64,000 nt of DNA from Alkaliphilus transvaalensis ATCC 700919 (GTDB lineage Bacteria; Bacillota; Clostridia; Peptostreptococcales; Natronincolaceae). The notes beneath the pieces were generated by a model. It worked only from the letters and a program-made list of their open reading frames with translations. It made no database searches and was not told the origin of the DNA. The stretch is from positions 103,562-167,561 of the forward strand of contig NZ_JHYF01000014.1 of the NCBI RefSeq assembly GCF_000621485.1. The letters are read 5' to 3'. The translations under genes and the position numbers were made by a program. Positions within the stretch are counted from its first letter, which is position 1. Every line of letters starts with the position of its first letter. Shown piece after piece: positions 19,496-28,388 of this stretch.

Positions 19496-19874
19496 CTTTA
19501 TTCTCCATCTCAATACTTATTTCTTGGTCTCGAAAGTTATTAAGCTTAATCCTTTGAGATTTGAATTCTCCACCATTCTCTTCACCATCAAGATCCTCTA
19601 CTTCTAAGGTTATGTTATCTCTACCCATTAGGTCTTTATTTACAATTGAAAAGCTTCCATCTTTCGAAGTATACACACTATCTTTGGTTTCACTAATAGT
19701 TACCTTAATATTGGATATACCTTCTCCATTTTCTTGTATCACCCTGCCATTCATTGTATAGTAAGACCGGGGAGGGGGGCCATACATTCCACAACCTGCT
19801 AAAGACCCGCCAGCAACAACTGTTGCAAAGAACGACAAAATAAAGCGATATGTTTTTTTAATCTTTCTTGCCAT
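19485..19874 (-). CDS. Radical SAM-associated lipoprotein
   Basis: A 129-residue lipoprotein. After a basic start and hydrophobic stretch comes LAGC, then the distinctive GMYGPPPRSYYTMNG just after the lipidated Cys. The rest is an Ig-like carboxypeptidase-regulatory type domain (GRVIQENGEGISNIKVTI, SKDGSFSIVNK). The MYGPPP motif right after the Cys is what I remember of lipoproteins paired with a radical SAM partner. GGGGGAGATCAA precedes the ATG. The next gene overlaps its 3' end, so the two are translationally coupled. Confidence 0.8.
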   Translation of the reverse strand: MARKIKKTYRFILSFFATVVAGGSLAGCGMYGPPPRSYYTMNGRVIQENGEGISNIKVTISETKDSVYTSKDGSFSIVNKDLMGRDNITLEVEDLDGEENGGEFKSQRIKLNNFRDQEISIEMENKDEL

Positions 19875-20008
19875 TTGATCTCCCCCAATCCTTAACCTAA
19901 TATTATTCTCCTTGAAAAGTGCTTCAAAATTATCTTTCTATTATTTTACAACAATTCTCAATAACCTAACCATCTGAATTAGGATTAGAACTTGAATTAG
20001 CATTTTAA

Positions 20009-20560
20009 TTAATATTGAAATGTATTAGGGCTTTTAAACCAATCTAAGTACTTTGCCACGTCTTCTTCTATTAATTTTCCTGCTAGTTTATATAGCTCTA
20101 AAGCAAATTCTAAGTAGGCTTCTGGTTTTGCAGAAACAATACCTCTATCGCTTTCATAGGTTGCCCCTGTCATGGTTCCCCTTTTGGGTAAAAAATCATA
20201 GCTTTCTCCAAGTGCATAATAACTTGTATACCTTCGGTTCTCTAATACACCTGCATAGGCTAAATAATCCACCCCTCCACAAATGCCGCCAATTATTTTT
20301 CCTTGTTCTTCACAGTTCCTAATTAATTGAAAGATATCATCCTTTGGAATCGGTTTTCCACCAGGAATAATTAATAGGTCGATTTCTTCCGCCTTTACTT
20401 CTTTAACCTGTCGATCCACTAAAAGACGGCGTCCATCCATACAAGTAACAACCTCTTGGTCGCTGGCAATGGTAAACATATTTTCCTTAGAAAATAACAT
20501 TGCAGGAATACATAATTCTGTTTCATAATAACCGTCGTACAAATAAATTGCTATATTCAT
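20009..20560 (-). CDS. DJ-1/PfpI family protein
   Basis: About 183 residues of the DJ-1/ThiJ/PfpI fold. The nucleophile elbow is GGICGGVDYLAYAG with the conserved Cys. LLIIPGG marks the preceding strand and TGATYESDRGIVSA the later region. Family members include chaperone-like, glyoxalase-like and amidotransferase-like proteins; nothing here decides between them. ATG 20560 follows GGAGGTGTTGAAA; a TTG 15 bases upstream overlaps that site and is rejected. Monocistronic, with the WYL regulator gene just upstream on the same strand. Confidence 0.85.
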   Translation of the reverse strand: MNIAIYLYDGYYETELCIPAMLFSKENMFTIASDQEVVTCMDGRRLLVDRQVKEVKAEEIDLLIIPGGKPIPKDDIFQLIRNCEEQGKIIGGICGGVDYLAYAGVLENRRYTSYYALGESYDFLPKRGTMTGATYESDRGIVSAKPEAYLEFALELYKLAGKLIEEDVAKYLDWFKSPNTFQY

Positions 20561-20719
20561 TTTCAACACCTCCAAAATGATTATAGCTTACAAACATTGC
20601 CATAAGATTGTCAGTGTTCTAAATATTATTTAAAAAGTTGCATAATTAAGATTAAATTTATATTATTTTATATTTTAATGATTAGGTTATTGGTTTTGGA
20701 TAAATTTTCAACAATATTT

Positions 20720-21658
20720 TTAGCTATATTTTTTCATTGCTTCGATAAACTTATCTTTTATCAGCTCAACAAAAAATTCTGGACTTTTTATTGTAACTTC
20801 AGATACATTTCTAATAGCTAGTGTCTCAAAATAAACCCTCTTATTAGTCTCAATACGAATGTAATAATGTCTATCGTCACTTCCATAAATTATTGCCTCC
20901 TTCATTGCTCCATCGTCCTTTATTAGAGAATATAAATCTTTGTCTATTTGAAATTCAAGTAAAAAGGATGGATCATCTAAATCCTTCTCTTTATACTTTT
21001 TATGTAGGTCCTTGTCTACCTTTTCACTAGTAAGACTAATTGAGCGAATACGGTCTAGTCTAAAGGTCCTTTTGTGTAATCTTAGGTGACAGAAAGCATC
21101 TAAATACCAACAGCCCTCGCTATAAAATAAATGTAGGGGAGAAATTTTTCGATCAACCATCTGATTTTTCAGAGGTACAAAATACTGAATGGCTAACTTC
21201 TCGTTATTTTTAAAAGCCATTAATATCTTTTCAAATGTCCCCTCTAAGTAAGATTCGGCATATATGTATTGCATGTCAAAGGTAATTCTATCTAAAACAT
21301 CTTTATAATCTTCTACTTCACCATAACAAGCATTCCTAAGTTTTATATCTAATGCACTTATATTCTCTGTAAAGTCTGGTAAGCTAAGTTTTTTTGACAC
21401 TTTTAACAATAGCATTAAGATTAAAATTTCCTTCTCCCATAATCTAATGGTTGGAATAAAATACTTATGGTCAATTTCGTATCCCCCATGTAGTCCTTCA
21501 TATGCAATTATTGGGACATTCATTTGACTTAAGGCATCAATATCACGATAAATTGTCCTCATACTTACTTCTAGATAATCCGACAAGTCTTTAGCTGTCA
21601 TACGTTTGTTTTGCTTTATAAGCATGAGGATCATTTGTATTCTTTCTGACTTTTTCAT
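20720..21658 (-). CDS. HTH/WYL-domain transcriptional regulator
   Basis: A 312-residue regulator. The N-terminal helix-turn-helix is MTAKDLSDYLEVSMRTIYRD, and ALSQMNVPIIAYEGLHGGYE follows. The central to C-terminal part is a WYL-type ligand domain (AIQYFVPLKN, GCWYLDAFCHLRLHKRTFRL) with a C-terminal extension. Such proteins sense small ligands or nucleic acids. AGGAGA precedes the ATG. It may regulate itself or the DJ-1 gene 160 bases downstream; this is position-based only. Confidence 0.88.
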   Translation of the reverse strand: MKKSERIQMILMLIKQNKRMTAKDLSDYLEVSMRTIYRDIDALSQMNVPIIAYEGLHGGYEIDHKYFIPTIRLWEKEILILMLLLKVSKKLSLPDFTENISALDIKLRNACYGEVEDYKDVLDRITFDMQYIYAESYLEGTFEKILMAFKNNEKLAIQYFVPLKNQMVDRKISPLHLFYSEGCWYLDAFCHLRLHKRTFRLDRIRSISLTSEKVDKDLHKKYKEKDLDDPSFLLEFQIDKDLYSLIKDDGAMKEAIIYGSDDRHYYIRIETNKRVYFETLAIRNVSEVTIKSPEFFVELIKDKFIEAMKKYS

Positions 21659-21823
21659 GTGTAATTATCTCCTGTTACATATGCTAACTATGTAATTTAT
21701 GTAATTTGTGTCATTTAATACTACTGATTATTTCTACAAATAAAACCTAAACCCTCTAAAATGTTAAAATTTTCTATATATTTGTTAAGCCTTTTTTCTT
21801 TCTCCTTAAACTTATGTCCAAAA

Positions 21824-21866
21824 TAAAAGCCTGATAGAAGGTGGGGTTTACCTTTTCAGACTTTTA
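21824..21866 (-). terminator. Terminator of the AraC regulator gene
   Basis: On the minus strand TAAAAGTCTGA pairs with TCAGGCTTTTA (one mismatch), with an inner AAGGT/ACCTT stem, followed by TTTT. The spacer 21659-22005 holds otherwise only promoter-like AT-rich sequence for the WYL gene. Confidence 0.65.
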
Positions 21867-22005
21867 TCGATCACTAAACTAGTATCTTAACACTACACTA
21901 GATTTTTTTCCTATAGTTGTTGTAGCTGATTAATGTGAAAAGTTTTCATTATCCACATAGATAAAATTAAAGTTTATTGCTAATGATGCATGCAACATCT
22001 CTCAT

Positions 22006-22770
22006 TTAAGTTACATCTTTTCTATATTGTAGAGGTGTTTTACTTGTAAGTTTTTTAAATGACATACTAAAATAATTAGCATTATTAAAACCCACTTGCA
22101 GGGCAATATCTAAAATAGATTGTTTCGTTTCAATTAGCAGTTTCTTACTCTTTTCAATTCTTATTTCGTTAAGAAATTGTGTAAAAGTCTTGTTGGTCTC
22201 TTTTTTAAATATGGTGCAAAAATAACAACGATTAATATTTAAGTACTCTGTAATTTCATCCAAAGTTATTGGATTATGATAATTTTCTTCAATGTAATCG
22301 ATTGTTCTTCTAACATATGGACTAAAATAAAGGCCGTCATAACCAGCTTTTTTAAATTTCAAACAAACTTGATCTTTCCTGAAATTGTGCAATAGGGTAA
22401 CTAAATGGGGAATACAGTTAGAGGGTTTATATAATATTTCTTTAGTACTTCTGCAACGGCAAGAAGTATAGGGACCCATAATAAAAATTCCTCCATTGAT
22501 GTCCTTACAACAGATAGGTGTAATGGTAAAAGATAATTTTCCTCTTGTCTGTAGGGTTGTAAAAGTACTATTTAAATTACTTAGCAATTGTTTTTTACCT
22601 TCCTCATAGACATGATTTATTTCAAAAATTTTTTCTAACTGGTCTTCATATCCTATGGAACCTAAACACCCTCCATTAAGATCAAAGGCTTTAATAGGAA
22701 TATGGGTGCTTAAGAAAAAGTTGTCCATTGTTTCAAGTGTAGAATTATATACAGGATAAATTTTATTCAC
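22006..22770 (-). CDS. AraC-family transcriptional regulator
   Basis: A 254-residue regulator. The C-terminal 100 residues form the double helix-turn-helix of AraC proteins (ITLDEITEYLNINRCYFCTI, then SILDIALQVGFNNANYFSMS, ending FKKLTSKTPLQYRK). The N-terminal 150 residues are an unassigned sensor with several cysteines (PICCKDINGG, TSCRCRS), which might bind metal or a cluster. It is divergent from the siderophore importer genes, so control of iron uptake is likely. The start is GTG with AAGGGA immediately upstream; the exact start is uncertain. Confidence 0.85.
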   Translation of the reverse strand: MNKIYPVYNSTLETMDNFFLSTHIPIKAFDLNGGCLGSIGYEDQLEKIFEINHVYEEGKKQLLSNLNSTFTTLQTRGKLSFTITPICCKDINGGIFIMGPYTSCRCRSTKEILYKPSNCIPHLVTLLHNFRKDQVCLKFKKAGYDGLYFSPYVRRTIDYIEENYHNPITLDEITEYLNINRCYFCTIFKKETNKTFTQFLNEIRIEKSKKLLIETKQSILDIALQVGFNNANYFSMSFKKLTSKTPLQYRKDVT

Positions 22771-22860
22771 TCCCTTTTAAAGAAATCTAAATATGCTTAA
22801 TAAAACTAAATATAGTTAAGAATCAATTTAAATTAAATGTTAATATGTTTCAAGTGAGAA

Positions 22861-22875
22861 AGATAATCATACTCA
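22861..22875 (+). promoter_or_regulatory. Fur-box-like site
   Basis: AGATAATCATACTCA matches the 7-1-7 Fur consensus TGATAATnATTATCA at 11 of 14 informative positions. It lies 75 bases before the siderophore permease gene and between two divergent genes, where iron-dependent repression would be expected. Confidence 0.5.
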
Positions 22876-22949
22876 AAATCCCCTTTGATTATATCAAGTC
22901 ATTAAAGGAAGTGTCAAATTAACTAGACTAACTACAGTAAGGAGAAATT

Positions 22950-23897
22950 ATGAAAAATAAATATTTACTTTTATTCTTAGTGATTTTATCTATTATTTCT
23001 ATATTCATCGGAGTAAAGGAAGTTACTTTTGCCGACATATTATCTTTGCAGGATCAAGCAGTACTAATTATCTTACAAAGCCGTATTCCCCGTCTAATTA
23101 GTATTATTGTAGCAGGAATGAGCATGAGTATTTGTGGCTTAATTATGCAACAAATTACTAGAAATAAATTTGTATCACCCACAACAGCAGCCACAATTGA
23201 CTCTGCCCGACTGGGGATGGTTGTATCTCTAATTTTTTTCTCATCAGCTAGTACATTTCATAAGATGGCTTTCTCCTTCTCATTCGCATTGGCAGGAACC
23301 TTCTTATTTATGACTATTTTAAAAAGAATTAAGCAGAAGGGTACTATTTTGATTCCTCTTTTAGGTATTATGTTGGGTAATGTCATTGACTCAACCGCTA
23401 CATTTTTTGCCTATCGATATGACTTGATTCAAAGCGCTAATTCATGGTTGCAGGGTAACTTCGCTATGATTATTAAGGGGAGATATGAATTATTATATCT
23501 TAGCATTCCACTAGTAATTTTAGCTTTTCTCTACAGTAATAAATTTACTGTAGCAGGCATGGGAGAAGATTTTTCAATTAATTTGGGGCTAAATTATAAA
23601 CAGGTGGTCAACATCGGTATTATTATCGTCTCTATTATTTCCTCTGTGGTGGTTATTACCGTTGGAAGAATACCATTTTTAGGTCTGATTGTACCAAATA
23701 TCGTAAGTATATATCAGGGAGATCATTTAAAAAAGAGTATTTGGGCTACAGCCCTGTTAGGTGCAAATTTTCTTTTAGCCTGTGATATTTTATCCCGCAT
23801 TATTATCTTTCCCTACGAAATACCCATTGGCTTAGTGGTGGGTGTTATTGGAAGTTTTATATTCCTTTATTTATTAATAAGGAGGAGAACAGCATGA
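22950..23897 (+). CDS. yclN: Siderophore ABC transporter permease, YclN type
   Basis: A 315-residue FecCD-family permease with about nine membrane helices. It resembles Bacillus YclN closely in remembered stretches (RIPRLISIIVAGMSMSICG, GLIMQQITRNKFVSPTTAAT, GLIVPNIVSIYQGD). YclNOPQ imports petrobactin and related catecholate siderophores. The stop overlaps the next gene by four bases. A Fur-like box lies upstream, and the AraC gene is divergent. Confidence 0.9.
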   Translation: MKNKYLLLFLVILSIISIFIGVKEVTFADILSLQDQAVLIILQSRIPRLISIIVAGMSMSICGLIMQQITRNKFVSPTTAATIDSARLGMVVSLIFFSSASTFHKMAFSFSFALAGTFLFMTILKRIKQKGTILIPLLGIMLGNVIDSTATFFAYRYDLIQSANSWLQGNFAMIIKGRYELLYLSIPLVILAFLYSNKFTVAGMGEDFSINLGLNYKQVVNIGIIIVSIISSVVVITVGRIPFLGLIVPNIVSIYQGDHLKKSIWATALLGANFLLACDILSRIIIFPYEIPIGLVVGVIGSFIFLYLLIRRRTA

Positions 23898-24844
23898 CAA
23901 ATAAACGAAAACTAATCCTTCTTACTATTATTTTAGCCATTGTAACGGTGTTATTCTTAACATTGGGATTAAACAGCAGGAACTGGAACTATGGTCTAAG
24001 CAGACGCCTACCTATGGTGGCAGCTATCCTATTAACAGGTAGTTCCATTGCTTTTTCATCAATTATCTTTCAAACGATTACTAATAACCGTATCTTAACC
24101 CCTAGTGTATTGGGTTTAGATTCACTATATATGTTTATTCAGACCTTTGTCATCTTTGTATTTGGTTCTTTATCTATTGCCGCATCGAATCGTCATATAA
24201 ACTTTGTTTTATCTGTTGGATTAATGATCTGTTTTTCAATTTTACTTTTTAATTTTCTTTTTAAGCGGGAAGGAAATAGTGTTTTCTTTTTACTATTAGT
24301 TGGGATGGTCTTTGGTACCTTTTTTCAAAGCTTATCCTCCTTCATGCAAATGGTTATCGATCCCAATGAATTTTTAATCGTACAAAATAGATCTTTTGCT
24401 AGTTTTAGCAGTATTAATACCAACCTATTAACGATTTCTTTTATTAGTATTATTGGCGTATTCCTTCTTACTTTTAAGGATTTAAAAATGTTAGACGTTA
24501 TCTCCTTAGGAAAAGACGAAGCCATCAGTTTAGGAGTCAATTATGATCGGGTTGTAAAAAAAATGCTAATTGCTGTTGCAGTTCTTATTTCTGTTTCGAC
24601 AGCCCTAGTAGGACCGATTACTTTTCTAGGGATACTTGTAGCAAACCTTGCTAGGCAGTTTATTCATTCCTACAAGCATAAATTTTTAATTACTGGGGCT
24701 ATCTTAATTAGTGGGGTTGCCCTTGTAGGTGGGCAATTAATAGCCGAACGGGTAATGAATTTTAGTACCCCCATTAGTGTCATTATTAATTTTGTCGGGG
24801 GCATGTACTTTATATACTTACTATTAAGGGAGAGTAGAATATGA
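23894..24844 (+). CDS. yclO: Siderophore ABC transporter permease, YclO type
   Basis: A 316-residue FecCD permease, partner of the preceding one. Landmarks are RRLPMVAAILLTGSSIAFS, QTITNNRILTPSVLGLDSLY, LGVNYDRVVKK and GPITFLGILVANLARQ. The start codon overlaps the yclN stop (ATGA), with AGGAGG nearby, and its own stop overlaps yclP, so translation is coupled. The two permeases form a heterodimeric channel. Confidence 0.9.
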   Translation: MTNKRKLILLTIILAIVTVLFLTLGLNSRNWNYGLSRRLPMVAAILLTGSSIAFSSIIFQTITNNRILTPSVLGLDSLYMFIQTFVIFVFGSLSIAASNRHINFVLSVGLMICFSILLFNFLFKREGNSVFFLLLVGMVFGTFFQSLSSFMQMVIDPNEFLIVQNRSFASFSSINTNLLTISFISIIGVFLLTFKDLKMLDVISLGKDEAISLGVNYDRVVKKMLIAVAVLISVSTALVGPITFLGILVANLARQFIHSYKHKFLITGAILISGVALVGGQLIAERVMNFSTPISVIINFVGGMYFIYLLLRESRI

Positions 24845-25596
24845 TTGAAGTAAAAAACCTTACTAAAATCTATGGCGATAAAAGGGTTGTAGATAATGTA
24901 TCTCTTGAAATAAAAAAAGGAAAAATTACATCTTTTATAGGTCCCAATGGGGCAGGGAAAAGTACATTACTCTGTATGATGAGCCGTCTTCTAAAGAAAA
25001 ATGAAGGGGATGTCTATATAGAGGGAAAGGAACTTTCCCAGTGGAAGGACAAGGATTTAGCTAAAAAACTGGCAATTCTTCGACAGTTTAACAACATTAA
25101 TATCCGTTTAACAATTCGAGAATTAGTCAGTTTTGGAAGATTCCCCTATTCAGAAGGTAACCTTACTGATGAGGACTGGAAATATGTAGATGAGGCCTTA
25201 TCTTACATGAAGCTTAAGGATATTGAAGACAAATATCTTGACCAACTTAGTGGTGGTCAAAAACAAAGAGCTTATGTTGCTATGGTTATAGCCCAAAATA
25301 CAGACTATATCTTCTTAGATGAACCTCTAAATAACTTAGATATGAAACATGCTGTAGAGATTATGAAAATTTTAAGATCTTTAGTTAATGATTTAGGTAA
25401 AACGGTTGTCATTGTAATACATGATATTAACTTTGCTTCCTGTTACTCCGATTATGTTATCGCTTTAAAGGATGGAAGGATTGCCCATGAGGGTTCCATT
25501 GATCATATTATTGAAAGCTCTGTTTTAGGTGAAATCTATGATATGGATATAAAAATAGAGAATATAGAAAACAACAGAATCTGTATTTATTATTAG
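24841..25596 (+). CDS. yclP: Siderophore ABC transporter ATPase, YclP type
   Basis: A 251-residue FepC-type ATPase: Walker A GPNGAGKS, signature [13 protein letters not shown], Walker B YIFLDEPLNNLD and H-loop VIHDINFA. The ending ENNRICIYY resembles YclP/CeuD proteins. It energises the YclN/YclO channel. It is followed by a 183-base gap containing a long-range inverted repeat, ATTAAGAGA (25617-25625) / TCTCTTAAT (25718-25726), before the binding-protein gene. Confidence 0.9.
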   Translation: MIEVKNLTKIYGDKRVVDNVSLEIKKGKITSFIGPNGAGKSTLLCMMSRLLKKNEGDVYIEGKELSQWKDKDLAKKLAILRQFNNINIRLTIRELVSFGRFPYSEGNLTDEDWKYVDEALSYMKLKDIEDKYLDQLSGGQKQRAYVAMVIAQNTDYIFLDEPLNNLDMKHAVEIMKILRSLVNDLGKTVVIVIHDINFASCYSDYVIALKDGRIAHEGSIDHIIESSVLGEIYDMDIKIENIENNRICIYY

Positions 25597-25779
25597 CTTT
25601 TTAATCATGTATTTAGATTAAGAGATTTGCTATTGGGTGTCGTTTTCCATTGTTATTTAAAGGGGGTTAAATTAGCTTCTTGATATTTAATCAAATTTAC
25701 ATCGCTTAATATGTAAGTCTCTTAATTACAAATAAAAAAATATATTTAAATAATAAAAAAATTATAAGAGGTGAAAGAA

Positions 25780-26751
25780 ATGAAAAAAAATAATCGTTTT
25801 ACTTTAGCAATTTTATTAGTACTTATTTCAGTTTTAGCTTTTACAGGCTGCAGTAGCACGCCTAGCCAATCTAATGAAACTAGCACACCTGCAGCAGGAG
25901 AGGTTGAAGAAATCGTTACTGTTACTGTTAATCATGAACTAGGGCAAGCAGTTGTTAATAAAAATCCTCAAAGGGTTATTGTATTTGACTATGCCACTTT
26001 AGATTCTTTAGATGCTTTAGGTATTGAAGTAATTGGTTTACCTAAGTCAAATGTCCCTGCATACCTGTCTAAATTTAATGATGACAAATATGAAGACGTA
26101 GGAACATTATTCGAGCCTGATTTTGAAAAAATATTTAGTATGGAACCAGACTTAATTTTAATTTCTGGAAGACAAAGAGATGTATATCCAGAACTTGAAA
26201 AAATAGCACCCACTGTATTTTTAACAGTTGATACAAGTGACTATGTTGGATCTCTTACTGATAATGTAACATTATTAGGTGAGATATTCGGTAAAGAAAC
26301 TGAAGCGGTAGCAGAGCTTAAAAAGGTTACTGACTCTTTAGAAGCTGTAGGACAAAAAGTTGCAGATTTAGGTAAAAATGCCCTTATTATCATGGCTAAT
26401 GAAGGAAACTTAAATGCCTATGGACCAGGTTCAAGATTTAGTATCATTCATAATGAATTTGCTTTCATAGCTGCTGATGAGGAAATTGAAGTAGCTAACC
26501 ATGGTATGAATGTATCTTATGAATACATTGTTGAAAAAGATCCAGATTATATCTTAGTTATTGACAGAGGAGCCGTTACTGCTGGAAATGCTAGTTCTTC
26601 TCAGTTATTTGACAATGATTTAATGAAACAAACTCAAGCGATCCAAAATGATAATATGATTTACCTTAATTCCCATGTTTGGTATGTAGCTAGTGGCGGA
26701 TTGATAGGTACTAGCATTATGATTCAAGAGATTGAAGATGGAATTAAATAA
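25780..26751 (+). CDS. yclQ: Siderophore-binding lipoprotein, YclQ type
   Basis: About 323 residues. The lipoprotein signal ends in the lipobox AFTGC, and a low-complexity Ser/Thr linker follows. The family III binding fold shows NPQRVIVFDYATLDSLDALG, PDLILISGRQ and, near the end, NSHVWYVASGG. This is the cell-surface receptor that delivers ferric siderophore to YclNOP. ATG 25780 follows AGAGGTG; the upstream GTG is part of that site. The binding protein comes last, as in the yclNOPQ order of Bacillus. Confidence 0.9.
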   Translation: MKKNNRFTLAILLVLISVLAFTGCSSTPSQSNETSTPAAGEVEEIVTVTVNHELGQAVVNKNPQRVIVFDYATLDSLDALGIEVIGLPKSNVPAYLSKFNDDKYEDVGTLFEPDFEKIFSMEPDLILISGRQRDVYPELEKIAPTVFLTVDTSDYVGSLTDNVTLLGEIFGKETEAVAELKKVTDSLEAVGQKVADLGKNALIIMANEGNLNAYGPGSRFSIIHNEFAFIAADEEIEVANHGMNVSYEYIVEKDPDYILVIDRGAVTAGNASSSQLFDNDLMKQTQAIQNDNMIYLNSHVWYVASGGLIGTSIMIQEIEDGIK

Positions 26752-26833
26752 GGGTTAGTGACTTATTTGTCTAGCTTAAATCTAAAAATTAAAATGAAAA
26801 TCTAAATTTTAAAATACTAAAATTTAAAATACT

Positions 26834-26869
26834 AAACAACTATCCTCTCCCCCTTGAGGATAGTTGTTT
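26834..26869. terminator. Strong bidirectional terminator
   Basis: AAACAACTATCCTC pairs perfectly with GAGGATAGTTGTTT over an eight-base loop. T-rich tails flank both sides. It separates the convergent yclQ and flavoprotein genes. Confidence 0.88.
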
Positions 26870-26898
26870 ATTTTAACTTCAATAATTACTTTTATTAA

Positions 26899-27984
26899 TT
26901 ATAATTTGATAAAGGGTTTTAGCACCTTACTAATAATCTCTAACAAGTTTATATTCGTCATACCTAGTAGTCTGTCACCAAGCTCATTATTCAAACCTTT
27001 TACCATTAGATCAAATTTTTTATTATCTAATTTCTCCATTCCCTTTCTTAATACTAATGAGTTTTCATAGCTTTTTTTAAGATTAACTATGCTGTCCTCA
27101 TATTTTCCTTTACCGGCAAGGTCATAGGCTGCATATATTCCTGTCATTATTGCTGAAAATTGACCAAAGCCTAAAAATGGCATGATGGCACCAAAGCAAT
27201 TACCCACAAAAAAAGTGTTTCCAATTCTCGGTTTCAAGCAATGGCCGATCATATACTTAGTAACTTGAAAACCATCTACTTCTTTTAACTTCTGATTTAA
27301 ATCTAATTGAACTTTTTCTATAAAATCCCTCATTAATTGATTACTATCTACATCATCATTTTCTGGATAATCGGGATATGCTAAGACTACATTGGCCTCT
27401 GTATTTGAAAGTGGAATTAAATAACCGTATCCCTTCGGAGCAAAGCGGTTATCTAGCCAAGCAATGGAAGTGTACCTATCAAACTCCCCTTCTACAATTA
27501 ACCCTTTAAGGGTAACCGTTAGATTTGTTTTGTAGTTACCTAATGCCTCACTATATGCACCATCACCTGTTGCAATAACCACATGGGTATATTCCTTTAG
27601 TAATGCTTCATAGGTATATTTCGAATGATAATGAATAGGTGTTTTAATTTGGTTCTTAAGTTGATTTACAATTGAATCTTCACTTCTGCCTCTTGCTACA
27701 TTAAAGCCCAGACTACCTTTTATTATTGCCTTTTCCTTCTCTGAATAGATATGTAATTCTTTAATATGACCAACTGGCTGTAGGTATATTCCAAATTCCT
27801 CTGAAAAATATGAAATACAATCATCTATCGGGGTGTTTAATATGCTTAAAAATATTTCACCATTTCTAAATCTATCATCAACCCCTTCTCTTGCCTCAAA
27901 TAGATCATATTTTATGCCTTCTTTTTCAAGCATAAATCCACAGGCTAAACCCGATAAACCGCCACCCATAATTGCAATTTTCAT
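26899..27984 (-). CDS. FAD-dependent oxidoreductase, geranylgeranyl-reductase-like
   Basis: A 361-residue flavoprotein. It starts with the dinucleotide-binding motif MGGGLSGLACGFMLEKEGIK and an acidic DLFEARE. VIATGDG lies mid-protein, and FVGNCFGAIMPFLGFGQFSA corresponds to the second FAD motif (usually vGDAAG). The pattern is that of the geranylgeranyl reductase/FixC/hydroxylase group. Substrate and redox partner cannot be told from the sequence. AGGTGAT precedes the ATG. Single gene. Confidence 0.75.
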   Translation of the reverse strand: MKIAIMGGGLSGLACGFMLEKEGIKYDLFEAREGVDDRFRNGEIFLSILNTPIDDCISYFSEEFGIYLQPVGHIKELHIYSEKEKAIIKGSLGFNVARGRSEDSIVNQLKNQIKTPIHYHSKYTYEALLKEYTHVVIATGDGAYSEALGNYKTNLTVTLKGLIVEGEFDRYTSIAWLDNRFAPKGYGYLIPLSNTEANVVLAYPDYPENDDVDSNQLMRDFIEKVQLDLNQKLKEVDGFQVTKYMIGHCLKPRIGNTFFVGNCFGAIMPFLGFGQFSAIMTGIYAAYDLAGKGKYEDSIVNLKKSYENSLVLRKGMEKLDNKKFDLMVKGLNNELGDRLLGMTNINLLEIISKVLKPFIKL

Positions 27985-28388
27985 TACAATATCACCTCGA
28001 CTTATTAATACAAAACGATTTTAATTTATCCAAGTATTTTAACTCATAAATATATCTACTATTATTCGCCTTAGTATATGTAGGTATTAAAGTCTTTAAC
28101 CATAATTAAGATGCTCTAAAATTATTCATTTCATAATGGTGACTCAGCGTTCTTATTTTTTCATATAGCCTTGATAAATTCATAGTTATGTTATGATAGA
28201 ATTTCCTCAAATAACCTATAATCAATATACTTATATGTGTTTTTTAATGGAAAAAAGAAGTATTATGTGCTAATATTTAGAAGTATCCCCTTAGATTTTT
28301 GGTAAATTTGATTTGTACGATTTATCAAGTTAACCTTGAACTACGTTATCCCAAAAGAATTACAAAGACAATAAGAGGTGATTAAGTC
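27985..28388. other. 404-base divergent spacer
   Basis: AT-rich region between the flavoprotein gene and the divergent thioredoxin-like/GNAT gene, with AAGAGGTGATTAAGTC as ribosome binding site at its right edge. I see no coding frame, strong hairpin or operator repeat. Confidence 0.4.
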
